Source: Echinococcus granulosus (Eukaryota; Platyhelminthes; Cestoda; Cyclophyllidea; Taeniidae). From it: a DNA stretch of 64,000 bases. This document shows positions 1-13,160 of this stretch, in pieces. Location of the stretch: positions 440,799 through 504,798 of the forward strand of contig NW_020170402.1 in the NCBI RefSeq assembly GCF_000524195.1, in the 5' to 3' direction. A program made the translations under genes and the position numbers. Below the pieces are notes generated by a model. The model was not told the origin of the DNA, searched no databases, and saw only the letters and a list, made by a program, of their open reading frames with translations. The first letter of the stretch is position 1; the number at the start of each line of letters is the position of its first letter.

Positions 1-3000
1 ATTTGCTTTCCGGGTGTAATTTAAGCTTTGAGCCTGTTGTAAATGGGAATCAATTTGCCACACTTAACATCTCCCTCGTGTATGTAAAGTCTTGTTTCAT
101 CCTGAACACATTCTACTCCCAAAAGACGTAAATCGAAATTGTTACCTCATAAATGCCTTATTAAATCTCCTTTATTTAGTATCGTTTAACAAGTCCAGTA
201 CGCACTCTTCTCCAAGTGGTCCGTAGCGATCGAGCTAACCTCGGTGATGGAGAAAGCAATTTGGGAGCAAAAAACCTCTTTAAACCTTTATTAAGGAGGA
301 AAATCTCTCATTCAAGACGATTACATTTGAAAAAACAATAATTTCCTTGGTGTACACTTCCCCTTTGACGATAAATAACTGCGGAGGGAGGTAAATATTT
401 CTAACAGACACTTAGAATGATTCAGCTTGACAATCGAGTCAACTGATATCGATTAATAGAAGAAGAAGTGAATTTTATATAAATTGCAACTTTTTAAATG
501 CAGTAAAAATTTACTCAGAATCCGTAAAACCCAAGCATTGACAGACGATAAGCCGTCAGATGACACCGACTTCGTGCCTGGTTGGGGCGGGGGCTGTCAT
601 TCTGTCCCCCGAGGCGGAGACAAACAGCGGTTTCCCCAATAAAACGTGAATCATCTGTGATTCCTCCATACCATACAGGAATAAAGTGTCTTCCTCTAGC
701 TAGTCTTCCTGATTTCACTGGCTTGAGACCGGTGGTTAGACGGGAGAAAAAGAACTACCAGCAGTGTCCAAATTCAGCGCATTCAATGATGACATGGCGA
801 CAGAGAAAGGTTACATTGCATCCAAGTTACAACTAACTGCCACTTTTCTTGCATCTCGGCACCTTGTTTCGGTGCAAAAGGATGTCAGAAATGTTAGTTT
901 TTTCTTCATTCAGGCAGGAAATGTGTATTGTTGTATTGTTTGCCCTCCAGAAAAGTCCTCCTCGCCCAGTTCACCTTACATCTATTCATAATTACAGAGT
1001 GCCTAAATCCACACATTTTGTCAAGAAACTTGCTCACATTAACTCCTTTTTAATTCCAGACGAGGACTAAATGAGGAATTAAGGGGAGAGTCACCTTTGA
1101 GAAGCTATAATTCAGCCATAAAAAGGTGATGCTAGGGTTTACCGTGACCCTTTTAATATTATCAAAACCAAGTTCGTATTTTGGCACACACAAAGTAACC
1201 CAAAGCGTGAGGCTTGTTTGGTTCGACTGGAGATGGAAGGCAGGCAGGGAGGAATTAAATCTTAATGACTGGGGTACAGCCTTTTATTACCACCTCGTGT
1301 GATTAACCGACGACGAAATCTGTCACGGCATCGAATGCAGGAAATTACAAGGACATGTCATGGTAAAAAAAGCATTTTGTTGTAAGGTCCCTGTGTCTTC
1401 ATCCGAGTCAATTTCGGTTGTGTTGATGTTGTTATGAATTTTAAAATGCCACCTGTTTTGGACACACGAGAGGAGAGGGTCCCCAAGATAGATTGGTGAA
1501 ATGTCAGTTTCTAAATAGAAAAAATGAGGTTCAAAGAGGTGACAAATACAGTTTATTTCAAGTATTTAAAAAAGACCTAAACTGCAGCTTTGTTACAGAA
1601 AGATTTGTCAGTAGAAGTGAATCGCTTTTGAGAAAGTGTGAGAAAGACAGTCTCGGTATCCAATTCGTGCCAACAAATCTTCATGTCTCTTGAGCAAGAT
1701 CACAGCAGGTCATGCTTTGGTGGGTGCCACAACTGTCAACTGAGAATCATTGCGGCCAAAATCACCACCAACAGATTCATTTTCAGCCGTTATCGGAATT
1801 TTGGCACACGCCAAATGCCGAATCGCAGCATTTTTATGCGCTTAAGGCCTTCCACACGAGGGGATACGATTCATGCCTCTGTTATTTGTCATTATCCCAC
1901 GCCGTGGCTGTTGTGCTAGTGCTCGGTAGCTTAATTAATGGTTGTTTGGACGGGTCCACAGCACGTGTCTCGACTGCTAACGTTCAAAATGATGCACATT
2001 TTACCGGAAACTTCGTACAACACCGCCATCTTTGCATCCACAAACCTTTTTCGTCTCCCCAAATTTTAATTTCTAGGCTGGTCTCCCAACTATTCTGTAA
2101 GTTGGTTGCGGACCCGCCGTTAGACCTGAGAGCCTTATCCTGTTTCGGACGCTCCATATCTGCTTAGTTTAAGCAAGGGTGACTAGGTAATCCATCTTGC
2201 AAAGGTAACTGACCATTTACAATCATCAACAGGGATGTTGTAATCCTAGTTATGCTTCAAAAACAAAGTTGTGTTCGCAAAACCCAGAACACAATCACGC
2301 TGAAAATAAAAATGGAGGGAATTTTGCGTTCAAACCATGATGGCTAGTGACTGGATGAAACGCCCTTGGCTACTTTCAGCCGAGAGGAAATGGTGCCTTT
2401 CATATGTTTACCTTCTATGACAGCATTCTTTGTTAGTCACTGACTTCCGTATTGTATAAATCAAGGTCAGTGTAAGGGGGAAAAACAGGAAGCGATCAAA
2501 ATGCCAAACAGAATAAACTTTATTGCACTCCTCAACGCTTACCACTATGTCTGCAATTTCTGCCACTGAATTAATATTAATAAAGCTTTTGGAAGAGTAA
2601 AAAAGAGAAACTTTAGAGGAGTAATATTGCCGGGGTAATAGTTGTGGATAAGACTAATACAAGGACATATAATTGGGTTAAGACTTTAGTGCATTGAAGT
2701 TTTATGCTACCGAGCGTGTCAAAAATAAAGTGAAACCGTTGCCTGCAAAAAATGCTCTGTAATTTATCTAGAGTTAGAATTTATTTTATTTCATACAAAG
2801 CAAAAAAGTTGGTGAATTTATATCATTTTTAGGGCATGCTTAAAGACACTGGTACTTTGGACCTCCCAGGCCTCCTGTGGCACAGTAATTTAATCTTCAT
2901 TTATACAGACATGGGTTGCTGTCATTTCAACAATGGCTTAAGAGGCTGTAATAAGCATCTACGTACGATGGAAATGATCCTCGTGACTTCGCTTATTCAG

Positions 3001-6000
3001 AGCTGTCCGCACTAGACGAGTTAATATGAGGAGACTCAGTGGCGCAGGCCGAAAATGTCCGATTATGGTAAAATCCCATCTTCCAGCTCCTGCCTTATAG
3101 TAGGTGCGTTTTGAACAAATTCTTGTCACGGCCGAAGCCGAAGATTTACACTGTGGATCGCCAGGGTCGATGCCGGAAAGAACAAGAGGGCTATGGGGTG
3201 AACTGACCTTTGATTTAATGTGCATTTAATTACATGGGCTCTTCACTTCCTACGCAAGTGTGTGACTACACGTACCTCCGGTCAAGCCTGTGGCCTTCAA
3301 GCCCTCTTGTAGGTTAATTCTGCATCTTTCTCCACATTGATGTTGCTTGAAAAGTTTTTGAAAGGACAAAATACACTTCCCCCTTAAGTGAAGGCTCTTC
3401 TTCTTGCGGCACAGCCTAATGAAAGAACTGTCTCTAAGTGGAATGAATAATCAACGACCGTCTTTAAGTAGCCTTTAAAATCACCATGGTGAAATGAGCA
3501 TTTGGACAAACAAGAATTATCTATCGAGCTACAAGAGAAATATTACTCATATTTGTCAGTAAAGTATATAAAAACCACTTCTAAAACTAATGGAGCTATA
3601 ATGGCTTAAGAAGCATTCAAAACAGACAAAAGAGTTGCCAGTGCCTATCTCACTGATTGCATAGACAAGTAATTTTTAGCAGGTACTTTGTATGCACTTG
3701 AGAAATATACCAGTCGGAATTACCATCACCATGAGAACTGCAATGGTTTTGGACCTTTTAAAACCACTAAATAACTTGGTAGCAACATTTTACAATTGCT
3801 GTACAAACTTCATTCTGAAAAAGTTTTAGAGCTTAAACTTGAAATTTATGTAGCAAAAGGGTGCACCTTACCCATCGCGCCAATTGCAGCAGTCAAAAGC
3901 AAGATTTTTCCTGAATTAAAAAAAAATTTTTACAAGCATAAATCACCGCTGTTTATGCACAATATGGACTGTACTCTAGTCTTTAATGAACATTTGGATT
4001 CGATACATATATTTCACACTGTGCTGAGGAGATTTTAAACCGAGACAATCACATGATGCTTCGCGGAAAGACAAAAACACTTCGCATGTTTACGGGATTT
4101 GGCTCATAAATACCTGCTCTCATTTCTTTGTCTAATAAATCAGGGAAGTTGTTGACTTTCTTAAAGTACAACAAACGGAACACTAAGAGTGTTTTGCAGT
4201 AAGTAGAAAACTAACTCATATATATAAAGGGTTTTAGAACAGCTAAAGGAGTGGCTACGACGACCCGCTTTGCACTCTGTTTTAACACTTCCGGTCCCTA
4301 TGTCAAGTGTATATGACACCTCAAAGTTTCTGCCCATGACCACAAGTCGCACATACGTGACATGTGCTTTATCAATTTGTGATAACTTTGGTACAAGCAG
4401 TTCGTTTCGTAAGCAGATGCCCTCAAATTGATCTGGCCTAAAATCACTCCCTCTGGCTTGCATGCATATCTTTGTGCTGGTGATATTCATCTCTCTCCGT
4501 GACATTTTGATCAAAGTCATGTAAAATGTGTTTCACCTGAATTTGGCGTTTTCAAATTCCTGCTTGATGTCTGACAATACTTCTTCAACTAAAACAATGT
4601 TGATGAAAAGTTTAGATGTATTGTTGAAATTAATAGGAGAAAACTTTTAGATTAATAAAGTGTAAGAGCACCATTTGTGTTAATTCTAGGTACCTTTAAT
4701 TTAATGTCTATGTTGCAGGTTTCCTTCAAATTGGCAGGGAGGAGAGGCGATATCTCTGCTATCATTACTTCTGTGTAAGGATATCCCTAATTATGACTTA
4801 AATTCAAAACGGACTGACATTTCTTGTGATGGCACACTTAACTACGCCAACTATTTGGGTGTCCGCAGCCTTGGTTTGTACCTCGATGGTTTGGCGTTCC
4901 ATACACAACCACTGATTCCTGGTACTCCTGCAAGTTAAAAACATCCTTTTCTACCGTTATGATCCCAAAAATACCTTTAACAAGGTACATGAGTGGCATA
5001 GGTCAGCAAATGATGAAAAGGCATCGAATTTTGACGGCACAGATAGATGGGACCTTTTTAAGGGTGGCTGACTTGGAGGGGGCTTGCGACAAAGCAATTT
5101 GATGAGAATGCGGCCTATTTTACCATTTATGTAATACGATGGTTGTTTATTTCTTGGTATTGATGAGGAGCCTCTTTTGACTTGGCCTTTACACCACTCC
5201 GGGTGGACTGGCCTTCGGGCCATGCCAGTAGCCCAAATACCTTCTCTGTGGAAGTAGGTGCGTGCATGCAGCAGCGTAGTGTGATGAATGCAATTTCACG
5301 CCAACCATCCGTTATCAGCTCATTTAAAAAGTTTTAAGCACAAATTGTGCAAAGATGAGACATTCAGCCCCCCAGAAGTACGTGGCTGACGAACCCGGCC
5401 TTGGTGGTTTTAAAACGCAACACAGTAGACATTCCTGTAGAATATCACCTATTTTGGATGAATAAAATTATGGTGGAGTTGCAAAAGAGCCGAGGACCTT
5501 CACGGGATTAGTGAGCACAAGCATTGGCGAGTCTCGAGAAGTTAGTGTCAGACTGTTCTGGTATGGTTTAAACGTGTGGAAGCACTGCTTTGCGCAAAGC
5601 AAAAGGTCTAATATTTCCAAATGTAGTAGCCTTTGTCTCCCATACCTCAAATTTTTTGAATTATTGTAATTTTACCATTCCTGTTAATTAGCTCGCATTT
5701 GTAATGACAGTAGGCGAACCCGCTCCAAGTGACCTTACAGAGAGATGAAATTGACGGACTCAGTACGGAATGAGGTCGACTTTGGCAGGCCATCAATTTT
5801 GCTGGATAGGCGATCGACAACTGTATCAAGTTTAGCAAATCGAACCAGCCCCTAAGGGTCATAATTGGAGACTGTGATGACCTCCTCTACAAAAGTGACT
5901 TACTTCTAGCCTTTGCCTTTATCTTCCAATTCATCGCCGCCTAGATACAGTTCACTTTGTGGAAGATGGGGTACTCCAGGACCTCAACCACATCTACATT

Positions 6001-7903
6001 ATAAGTTCCATTGATGAACACCATCACCACCGTTTTATGCTTTAGCCATGCCGCCCCAGATTGCAACTCGTGGTTAATTAAGCTATCGCGGGGAGATTGA
6101 TTGTGATTGAGATGCGAAGAAATAACCGCGAGTTAATGGCGAGGACAGCGAGTTGTAGCTGCGTAGACTCTTCAGCCTCTCTGCAGCCTCCCTTTTCCAT
6201 TTTCAGACCTTTCTACAACTAGGTGGGGAATTAACTTGACTTTGAAACAGGGAAGTGTTTTGTTTTAAAATTAATAAACAGGTGCAAATAAAATTTTTAT
6301 TTCAACCTCTTACTGTCTAGTCAAGAATCGACATCCTCTTGCCTTTTCCAAGTGGGTGGTTTTCCTTGGAAACCGTGAATTCTTCCAGTGAGACCAGTAA
6401 ACACTGAGTCTTCTTTCTTGAAGAAATATTTATGCCTTACATTTGCCTCTGATAACTAATTTGGTATATTTGGGAGAAGATACTTCCTTGTTCCATTTCA
6501 AAGCATGATTATCTTGCTTCCAACCGCTTCATTTACGGGGTAGTCCTTTGAGATATGCCTCTTCCCACTTCCCTAATATGCCAGTGTAACACTGCGACCC
6601 CACACCTGACCTCGGGAGCCACGCTACAAATATTGTAATGAAATAAAGAGTCGCTGAAATGCGTGCGATCTGCTCATTGCCGGCTATGGCAAGAGCTCAA
6701 CTTGTCTCTTTCAACATCATTTAGACGTCCGTGGTGCTTTACCTTACTAGGAAAGTACCGTTTCTTGGTTTTATTTCCCAAGAGTCATTTGTTCTCTTTC
6801 CCAACTTCTGACAAGCTAACACCATCCGCCTCTAAAAAGACACCTTTATCTTTAATAATCGCATTGATGCATTAAAAAATTGCCCAGGGCGGTCCAAAAA
6901 GGCAACTTTTTCTACCTGGAGAAAAAAAAAAACAAAGTGCTTGCAGGTAGAGATTTTGGCGAGATCGTGGGGTTATGATAAGCTAAAATTTTCCCCACAC
7001 CGTAGTCCAACAAATTCCCATGACTACGCAGTGGCTATTTGGAACTGTGATCGGTGCCTTAGTGACGATAGACCACCTTTCCTTTCCAAGATAGTGGTTA
7101 AAGTAATCGGGATGGGTTTACAATTAAAACCTGACGTGGTTGGGGTACGCAGGATTAACAACTGCTCACTACTATGTAGACGGATGTGCTACTTAAAACG
7201 GGAGATAAGTAGATTCCAACGAATCTGCCATTCTTTTCTCTGCTAAGTTTTTAGTCTTATGCACCGAAACGCTGTTAACGTATCGTCTACTAGTGGTTCA
7301 CAATAGTGGCTCTTCAATATTTTTATCTGAGTCCTCAAGTCGCAAATATGTGACGCGTTCTCTATGAGCTAAATTGGACCGGTTGGTTGGGTTTCAGGAT
7401 AGTAAGAAGTTGATTAAAGTTCTTAATTCAAAGCTAACTAATTTCTTCCACCCCATTTTTTGAGCTGCAGGCTTTGGTCTCGTCAGCTGGGTGTCATGCT
7501 ACAGCACTAAAATTCCTACCCTGCAGTAGCCGATCTTCTTCCGAGACAATGGCATCGAATGCACTAACAACTGTAGGCGGTTTCGACTCCAGTCGCTAGT
7601 ATGATGAAAGTAGGTGAACAAACTCTAGATTCAAATCACTGTGACTAGTGCGCTCTTTAATAGTAAATCTTGCCACCAATGCGACTATACTCCTTCCGCC
7701 CGCCGAAACCTTGCCATTTGCCACAACATTGTGCAACATCATAGCAGCAACGCATGAGAACAGTAAAAACTCTTGATTCTCGCCTTAAATATGAGAGAAC
7801 ATATATAAGTCTATAATATTAATGAGACATTTCAGTGGCAGTAGCCAGAACCCGAAGCACCTTTGTACATTCAGCGGGAAGTGAAGGCCAAGGAGTCGTT
7901 GAC
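1..7903. other. Non-coding region
   Basis: I recognise no gene here. The longest open frames (for example 1712-2167 plus and 4161-4520 minus) have no recognisable domain, no signal peptide and no consistent splice partners, so I treat them as chance. One copy of the dispersed repeat lies at 5125-5262. The stretch from about 5990 to 6150 is rich in TTAAT and GATTG words and could be regulatory, but nothing proves it. Confidence 0.6.
5125..5262 (-). repeat. Dispersed repeat copy 1 (minus orientation)
   Basis: Read on the minus strand it carries GGCATGGCCCGAAGGCCA, a 5-bp stem (TGGCC/GGCCA) around a CGAA loop. Its other end shares a catttatgtaatac block with the copy at 14083-14262, so these two look like one subfamily. 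Confidence 0.65.
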
Positions 7904-8586
7904 TTAGTTGAAGGCCCGTGGGTAGATAAGTTCAACACCGTCCAGTTCACGGGCCAACTTCTTCACGTAGGCCAGGAGGCAAGCTTGAAAGGCGCTGATC
8001 GGAACCTGATTCGCTCGCAGACGCTCACCCATCAACTGCTCACACACCTCCAGTGCCTCGTCCACCCGTTGGCTCGAAATAAGTCGATCCTGAATCAAGT
8101 AGAAGCTAAATTCTGAGACCAGTCTGGTCCATAAATAATGATAATCTTTTCTGTTTTTGCATAGTTTCGACCATCAACAGTGGCACCTCTTTGGACGTTG
8201 GATTTTTTCTAGTAACAAGACTAGAGTGAACCTGAATTCCAAAGTGTGATGCTTTTTTCAACATTAATACAAGTTNNNNNNNNNNNNNNNNNNNNNNNNN
8301 NNNNNNNNNNNNNNNNNNNNNNNNNNNNNNNNNNNNNNNNNNNNNNNNNNNNNNNNNNNNNNNNNNNNNNNNNNNTTCACATTACTGGAGAACATTTTAA
8401 AATGAAACGTGGCTTTAATTTACTGACTGAATCCCTAAGAGTAATAGGAAATAATGCATTAACTAAGTGAACAGCAGAGCCTCAAGCACTCTAACTCACC
8501 GAAAGTCTTTCAGGCAGCACTGCGGCTCCAGCAGACTCGGCAATGAGGAAGGCAGAGGCGAGAGCGATAAGAAGGCGAGCAAACAT
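7904..8586 (-). CDS. Small secreted protein, 90 aa, function unknown
   Basis: Two coding exons on the minus strand: 8586-8500 (29 codons) and 8089-7904 (61 codons plus TAA). The first exon begins MFARLLIALASAFLIAESAG, a typical cleavable signal peptide, and ends at a strong donor (GTGAGT). The second begins after a TTGATTCAG acceptor; both boundaries are phase 0. The predicted mature part is about 70 residues, probably mostly helical, with two cysteines (in VCEQLMGE and QACLLAYV) and a C-terminal ELIYPRAFN. The cysteine spacing faintly recalls saposin-like folds, but two cysteines are too few to call that family. I do not recognise the protein. The intron contains the 100-N gap, so an extra exon hidden there cannot be excluded; an alternative acceptor 18 nt upstream (after 8108) does not match the phase of exon 1. 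A TATA box and CCAAT box lie just upstream, suggesting well-defined and possibly strong transcription. Confidence 0.6.
8276..8375. other. Assembly gap (100 N)
   Basis: A run of exactly 100 N, the usual placeholder for a scaffold gap of unknown size. It lies in the intron of the small secreted-protein gene, so the true intron length and content are unknown. Confidence 0.98.
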
Positions 8587-8681
8587 TTTTAGAGTGATTT
8601 GTGAGCGTTGGCCGAAGCAGAGGAGGGAGTGACTGGCTACCAGATTTGCTGTCTCTGGCAAACGCTCCTACCTTTTATACA

Positions 8682-8702
8682 CCCGGTCAAGCAGCTGATT
8701 GG
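8682..8702 (-). promoter_or_regulatory. TATA box with adjacent CCAAT box
   Basis: On the minus strand the sequence reads CCAAT (8702-8698) followed closely by TATAAAAG (8689-8682). The TATA box is about 96 nt upstream of the start codon at 8586, which would put transcription start near 8655 and give a 5' leader of about 70 nt. The CCAAT box sits unusually close to the TATA box. Confidence 0.6.
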
Positions 8703-10050
8703 CTCCTCACTCCCAATACATGGGCATGAGTCCCGCAGAATGGATGGGGGGATGAACCGGCGAACCACTCATTACTGGGGATAGGGAGAGTCGGGGCTGG
8801 CGGATGGAACGACGGGGGATGGGCGGACCTTTTTGCTACATCAACGAAACGTTCTGTGGAGGAGAAATTCATGTTTTCTTTCAGAAGTTCAGCCTTAGAG
8901 CGAGTTTGAGCCGATAATTAATTGAATGGCTTTTGACCACAGTGCACAATAGGAACGTTATCATTTTCCTCCCTGAGTAAGCAGTTTAAATTAATAACGG
9001 GCCGAAAAGTGGAGCGAGCAAACTGACAAGCTAAAATCCAGTCGAAGGAACAATGGAAACTCGCTCGATTAATTTTACCACTCAATGCCTTTATTCGGCC
9101 CTCGTCATAAATACTTTGGGGAGTAGTGGTGATTGTGATTAGAAAATTACTATAGTAAACTGAAATTGCCCTCTGAAACGCTTTTAAGAGCCTACTAGAG
9201 TACAGTGTCCAAAAAATTGTTTGAAATCTTCCCCGCAGCCCATCGCAATATCCCCTTTTAAATTGTGGGGACCTGGATTAGTGCAGGTGGACATTTGCTG
9301 CTCATCTCACTACTATTCTCTTATTTTGAACTCTCAATCCCGTGGTTAAAAGCGAGCTTACAGCTTTTGCCTTCTACCTTACACCTGCTACCTCATTAAC
9401 ACGAGATAGGTATTACTATAGTGACTTTCTTCGGGCGTTTTGGAGCTATTCTGTCGAGCAATGGTTGTCAGCTTAACTAGGTAAATGTCTCAGGAAGTTT
9501 CCGCTGCCTTTCATTTGTGGCTCCGAAATTGAGTAAACCTATTTGGCTGCCCTCTGATTTAAAGATTTTTGATTAATAGCTTTAGTCAGTAAAGCGGAAG
9601 AAGGTAATGTATAGACGAAGCTTTTGACGCATCTAGCTGCCATATGCTACTTAAGTGATGAGTAGTTACTTTATTCCGGTTTAGCTTACGAGAGGAGATT
9701 TTGGAGAGTGGCGTTACCTTTGCCTAGACACATAGGGGCGTCTCGGGTGGCCTTCTCATAGATAGTTAAAAGAACCTAAGGATGCAACAAACTGTCAACA
9801 AGTGAATTCTGCTCAAGAGGTTTCAGTCAAGTGTCAAGTGCTTCGAGTGCCCTATGAATTACAAGTGAGGGGAAAGGGGGGTTTCCCAAGAAGTGAGGAT
9901 AAATGTAGAGTTATATATAAGCTAGAAGCAAAATACTGGTGAAAAACTAGGCCTACTACTTAAAGTTAGTCGTAAAATTCCATGAAAGAGACGCAAATTT
10001 GATGAAGTTGTACATACAAATATCAGTACAACTGTAACGCTTTGTACTTT

Positions 10051-10205
10051 GTTTCACTCATCGTTTTGGTTACTCAGGCACTTAAGGTTCTGCCATTGTA
10101 CATCCGCTAGCCGACCAAGCCCCGAGTCACGCCGATAGCCTTAGATCTTCTGTACATCAGTAATATATTCTCCATCAGATCCTTACGACTTCTTTCAACT
10201 TCAGA
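10051..10205 (-). repeat. Dispersed repeat copy 2 (minus orientation)
   Basis: On the minus strand it reads GATGTACAATGGCAGA, then CTTAAGTGCCTGAGTAACC and AAAACGATGAG, matching the 3' half of the other copies. The central hairpin is degraded here. Confidence 0.65.
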
Positions 10206-11889
10206 GAGGACTCAGAAGCCACTGCTTTCGTTCGGTAAATGCGAAACACCACTAGGTACTCCAGACATCAGAGGAGCATGCATGGGTGTAACAGGTAAGA
10301 GAATATTCTACGGAATAGAAGGAGGGCAATGCATGTTTCATGTGACAAATGGTGGTACCCATCCCACTGAAAAATGTTGGCTTTACACGCGGAGATATGC
10401 AGCAAATTCTCCAGTCATGTGGTGATTTTTAGGTCCTATTTTAACCTGGACTTAAATTTCGAATATTTGCTACGTCTTCCAAGTTCTGGTGGTTTCAGTA
10501 GTTCTGCTTATTTGACCAACTACTTTATGTGGAATAACCTTCAGCTGAAACAGCGCCCCACCCGGAAGAAAAGTGTTTTAATGCATGAAAGGTCTCAGTG
10601 GATAAAGCCCTTTCTCCCAAACCTTGTGTATTTCCAATATCCCCAATAGTCTCCTGCGTTTAATGCGGTTTTACACCCATATGTGTAGGTGTGCATACTT
10701 AATGTACACCATACTTGTGGTATGAGATGACGAAAAGTGTCCTGTTGTTTAGAAGTTTGCGAATTTTAAGGTTAGAGATCATCTTCTCCCTTTTTTTATA
10801 TCGAGGTAAAATTCACGCATAAAACTTATTCCTCCTTCAGTAGATTATATAATAAATCTGCTGTCAAATTATACGCGCCTCAATTTAAAAACAAGATTTT
10901 ATGTATTCAACGCGTTACGACCCTTGGTTATTAAAACAATCATTTGTTTCTCAAAATAGAGCAAATTAAACTACAACAGTACCCATTCACTTAAGATGAA
11001 TGCATTTAACGAGGAAGTTGGATTTTAAGATGATAGGTCAGTTGAAAAGTATCTATTCAAGGGATAGAAGATGGCGCAGATGGCTGAACAAGTCAACAAC
11101 TATAAACTTGTAGAAGACATTCAAACCCTAATATTCCACTTCATTAATTCAAGAGGTTAATTTGTTTGCCCAAAACAGCTTAGCGTTTACCACAAAAGCA
11201 GCCTTTAGATAAGGATAATATTTACCGGCTTTAAATAAACACAACAACAAAGCGGCCTTCTATTTCCCTTCGGTGTCCACCCACCTCATTTGCCATTTAA
11301 CTGAGTGGTAAGTATCATTATGGAGAGTTAATTGAGTACACCTCCCTCAGGTAACTGCGATTATGTGGCCCTGCTTGTTTGTTTTGGCAGAGTTAAATTA
11401 TAGCCTATCTACATAATGAATGGGCTCCTGCGGTCAACGTCCTTCTCCCCCGCCCTCTGACCACGCTCTCCTTACGTGGCCACGACCGACCGGCCTACCT
11501 ACCAATCCATGACACCTGTCCTCTTATTCCCCTCATATTTAAGTACTTAAGTAAATAACTAAATAACTGGAGAGATTTTGCATTTCTTGATAAAATATGT
11601 CAATATCCAGTCGGTTAATTTGTTCTGTTTGCCCTAGAATAGGCCTGTCGGAAAAGATAAAGTACACTTCTAAAGTAGACCAAAGAAATTGACACCCCAT
11701 ATTGGTGGAATTTTCTGGGGTGAATAGCATTAATGCAGCTCAAAGTATGAAGAGTTTGAAGTGTGGTTGTAACCTAGCGTACCCTTAAATTAATGCTTAA
11801 ACATGCTGGATCTTTAGCTCTCCTGACTTCTACCATATTCATAGTGGTTTGAATGTTCACCCGTGCCTGTAGTTTTCAGCCCGACTGTG

Positions 11890-12035
11890 GGCTGAAGTCG
11901 GAAGAAACATAATACCCGGGCAGATAACGTAGCGTCGGCATACGATAGGGCTTGAGGCTACTGGAATGGGCCAGAGACCTAACCACCTGCAGAAGGTACA
12001 ATGGCGGAGACCCTCAGCGGTCCCGTTACCAACTA
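11890..12035 (+). repeat. Dispersed repeat copy 3 (plus orientation)
   Basis: It contains AACATAATACCCGGGCAGAT, then GAGGCTACTGGAATGGGCC and GGTACAATGGCGGAGACC, in the order seen in the other copies. This is the only plus-oriented copy in the left half of the window. Confidence 0.55.
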
Positions 12036-12440
12036 AAGTATTGCAATATCTTACCACGTCTTCAGGGGAGGCTCAGAGCTCTCATATTGGTAGCAGCGAG
12101 AAGTGAAAACAGGTAAAATAAACTACTCTCCTAGTCTAAATGGCTGGGTGCCACACAGAAAAGTCGCTGATTCTGCAGATGCTCACTACAGTACGGCTAT
12201 CGAAACTGTCCCCCATTGACAAGTTCTCAACTCTAGCGGCTAAAGCTACGAGAGGTTACGTTTTAACGTACCAAAGGGAGGCGATGTGGAAGGAAGAGAT
12301 GGATGTGTCAATGTTACGATTTTACGTGAATCAGAGACAATATTAGCCTCTCTTAACAACCCAACTGCAATTAACCATTTTAAAACATACTGAGATAGGA
12401 AATTCTTATGGTCATATATGTGTGAAATGTGTTAATTGTA

Positions 12441-12575
12441 AGCTTAACTCTCGGTTTTGAAAATGAGCCACTTGGGGATCCGCCATTGTACCATCGACAG
12501 CCGGCTTGGCCTCTGGGCCATGTCAGTCGCCTCTCAGTCCTTCTGTACTTCGGCATTTCATATTCAATTCGAGTA
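12441..12575 (-). repeat. Dispersed repeat copy 4 (minus orientation)
   Basis: The minus strand reads ATGCCGAAGTACAGAAGG, GACATGGCCCAGAGGCCA and GGTACAATGGCGGATCCC, then AACCGAGAGTTAAGC. It is one of the best-matching copies to 62406-62570. Confidence 0.7.
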
Positions 12576-12855
12576 TTATATTTTTATTCATCTTCAAGAA
12601 AGACTCAGATTACTGCGTTGGTGGTAGAGGAAGGCAAATTCTATCCTAAAGGGCAACTACCTTATTTTTACTACCGGATCCCAAACCTCATCGTGACGGA
12701 AGAAGAGTATATGCTCCGGTTGAGGGGATCCATGCACCCCCTCAGCTGCATGGAGGTTATATGATTGGGGCGGATAGCTCCTGAATACTTTTACTTCAGA
12801 CTTGACTACGTTGCGATGGCCGAAGCAGGGAGTTGACCAAGAGTAGCTGATTAGT

Positions 12856-12903
12856 TAGGGGCTCCACCGTTGTACCTCCGCTAGTTGGCGTAGCCCTTAG
12901 GCC
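12856..12903 (-). repeat. Dispersed repeat copy 5, fragment
   Basis: A short minus-strand fragment reading GCCAACTAGCGGAGGTACAA followed by CGGTGGAGCCCCTAAC, equivalent to the 3' half of the element. The rest is missing or unrecognisable. Confidence 0.45.
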
Positions 12904-13128
12904 AAAACAAATAGCCCCATTGTTATGTCTACTTTTATCCCCAGGACGTTCCCCAGTTCACTAAAATTATGCCTCACCGGTAACGGTAAAAATCGGACTT
13001 GAAGGTCCCATTTTCGACAGCTGATGAGGTACTCAATGACTTTTGAATTCGGCTTTTTAATCGTATCAAGGATTTCTCCACTCTGAAATTTTATGTGCTT
13101 AGTCTTAAAATAAATATTTTTGATTATT

Positions 13129-13160
13129 TTTATTTTTTTTAGAAATTGGGGGGGGGGGGG
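13129..13160. repeat. Homopolymer tract (T-rich then 13 G)
   Basis: A T-rich stretch is followed by an uninterrupted run of 13 G (13148-13160). Run length in such tracts is unreliable in assemblies. Confidence 0.8.

Noticed and set aside
8090..8108. Alternative acceptor (GGTCTCAG, after 8112) for the small secreted-protein exon 2
   Set aside because: Using it needs phase 1, while exon 1 ends in phase 0; in phase 0 it meets an early stop. The acceptor at 8090 fits.
10150..10205. CTGATG-type motif suggesting a hammerhead ribozyme in the repeat
   Set aside because: Only one copy has CTGATG, and the required GAAA core partner and stems are absent.
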